Below, one piece after another: positions 6,179 through 6,182 of a DNA stretch of 6,182 nt. Both the position numbers and the translations under genes were made by a program. The first letter of the stretch is position 1; the number at the start of each line of letters is the position of its first letter. The notes under the pieces are model-generated. The model ran no database searches, was not told the origin of the DNA, and worked only from the letters and a program-made list of their open reading frames with translations. Origin of the DNA: Brevundimonas sp. UBA7534 (GTDB lineage Bacteria > Pseudomonadota > Alphaproteobacteria > Caulobacterales > Caulobacteraceae); NCBI RefSeq assembly GCF_002479325.1, contig NZ_DLMO01000008.1, positions 12,350 through 18,531 on the forward strand. Direction: 5' to 3'.

Positions 6179-6182
6179 TCAA

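Overview
The window looks like the edge of a variable island joined to ordinary chromosome of a GC-rich alphaproteobacterium. Strong G/C bias at third codon positions, long antisense shadow frames, a CtrA-like box, GANTC sites and the overall protein style suggest Caulobacterales, perhaps Brevundimonas. That assignment is inference; no rRNA or other taxonomic marker is present.

Left part (1-1420, + strand): the C-terminal 472 residues of a large restriction-type helicase-nuclease, similar to the Res subunit of type III restriction-modification systems. It carries helicase motifs V and VI and a terminal PD-(D/E)XK nuclease. Its Walker A and DEAD-type motifs, and any methyltransferase partner, lie off the left edge. 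A gene-poor stretch of about 360 bases follows (1421-1780). Its left half holds an inverted repeat and a 12-bp tandem repeat resembling integrase arm sites. Its right half holds a CtrA-like box, two GANTC sites and an inverted pair of DnaA-box-like sequences, just upstream of a small unidentified gene (88 aa, 1781-2047).

Right part (2054-6182, all - strand): read in the direction of transcription, this is a ParD-like antitoxin remnant, a ParE-family toxin, a cytochrome P450, carA (small subunit of carbamoyl-phosphate synthetase) and a putative nucleotide-sugar glycosyltransferase. Spacings are 2, 28, 61 and -4 bases, so the run could be partly co-transcribed. carA and the glycosyltransferase share a GTGA stop/start overlap and are probably translationally coupled. 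carB does not follow carA. The + strand small gene and the - strand glycosyltransferase end tail to tail, 6 bases apart.

No new multi-gene system can be demonstrated here. The points most worth a second look are the antitoxin frame, which is closed by a stop just before the toxin; the cell-cycle-like regulatory cluster before the 88-aa gene; and the possible island boundary around 1421-1560.
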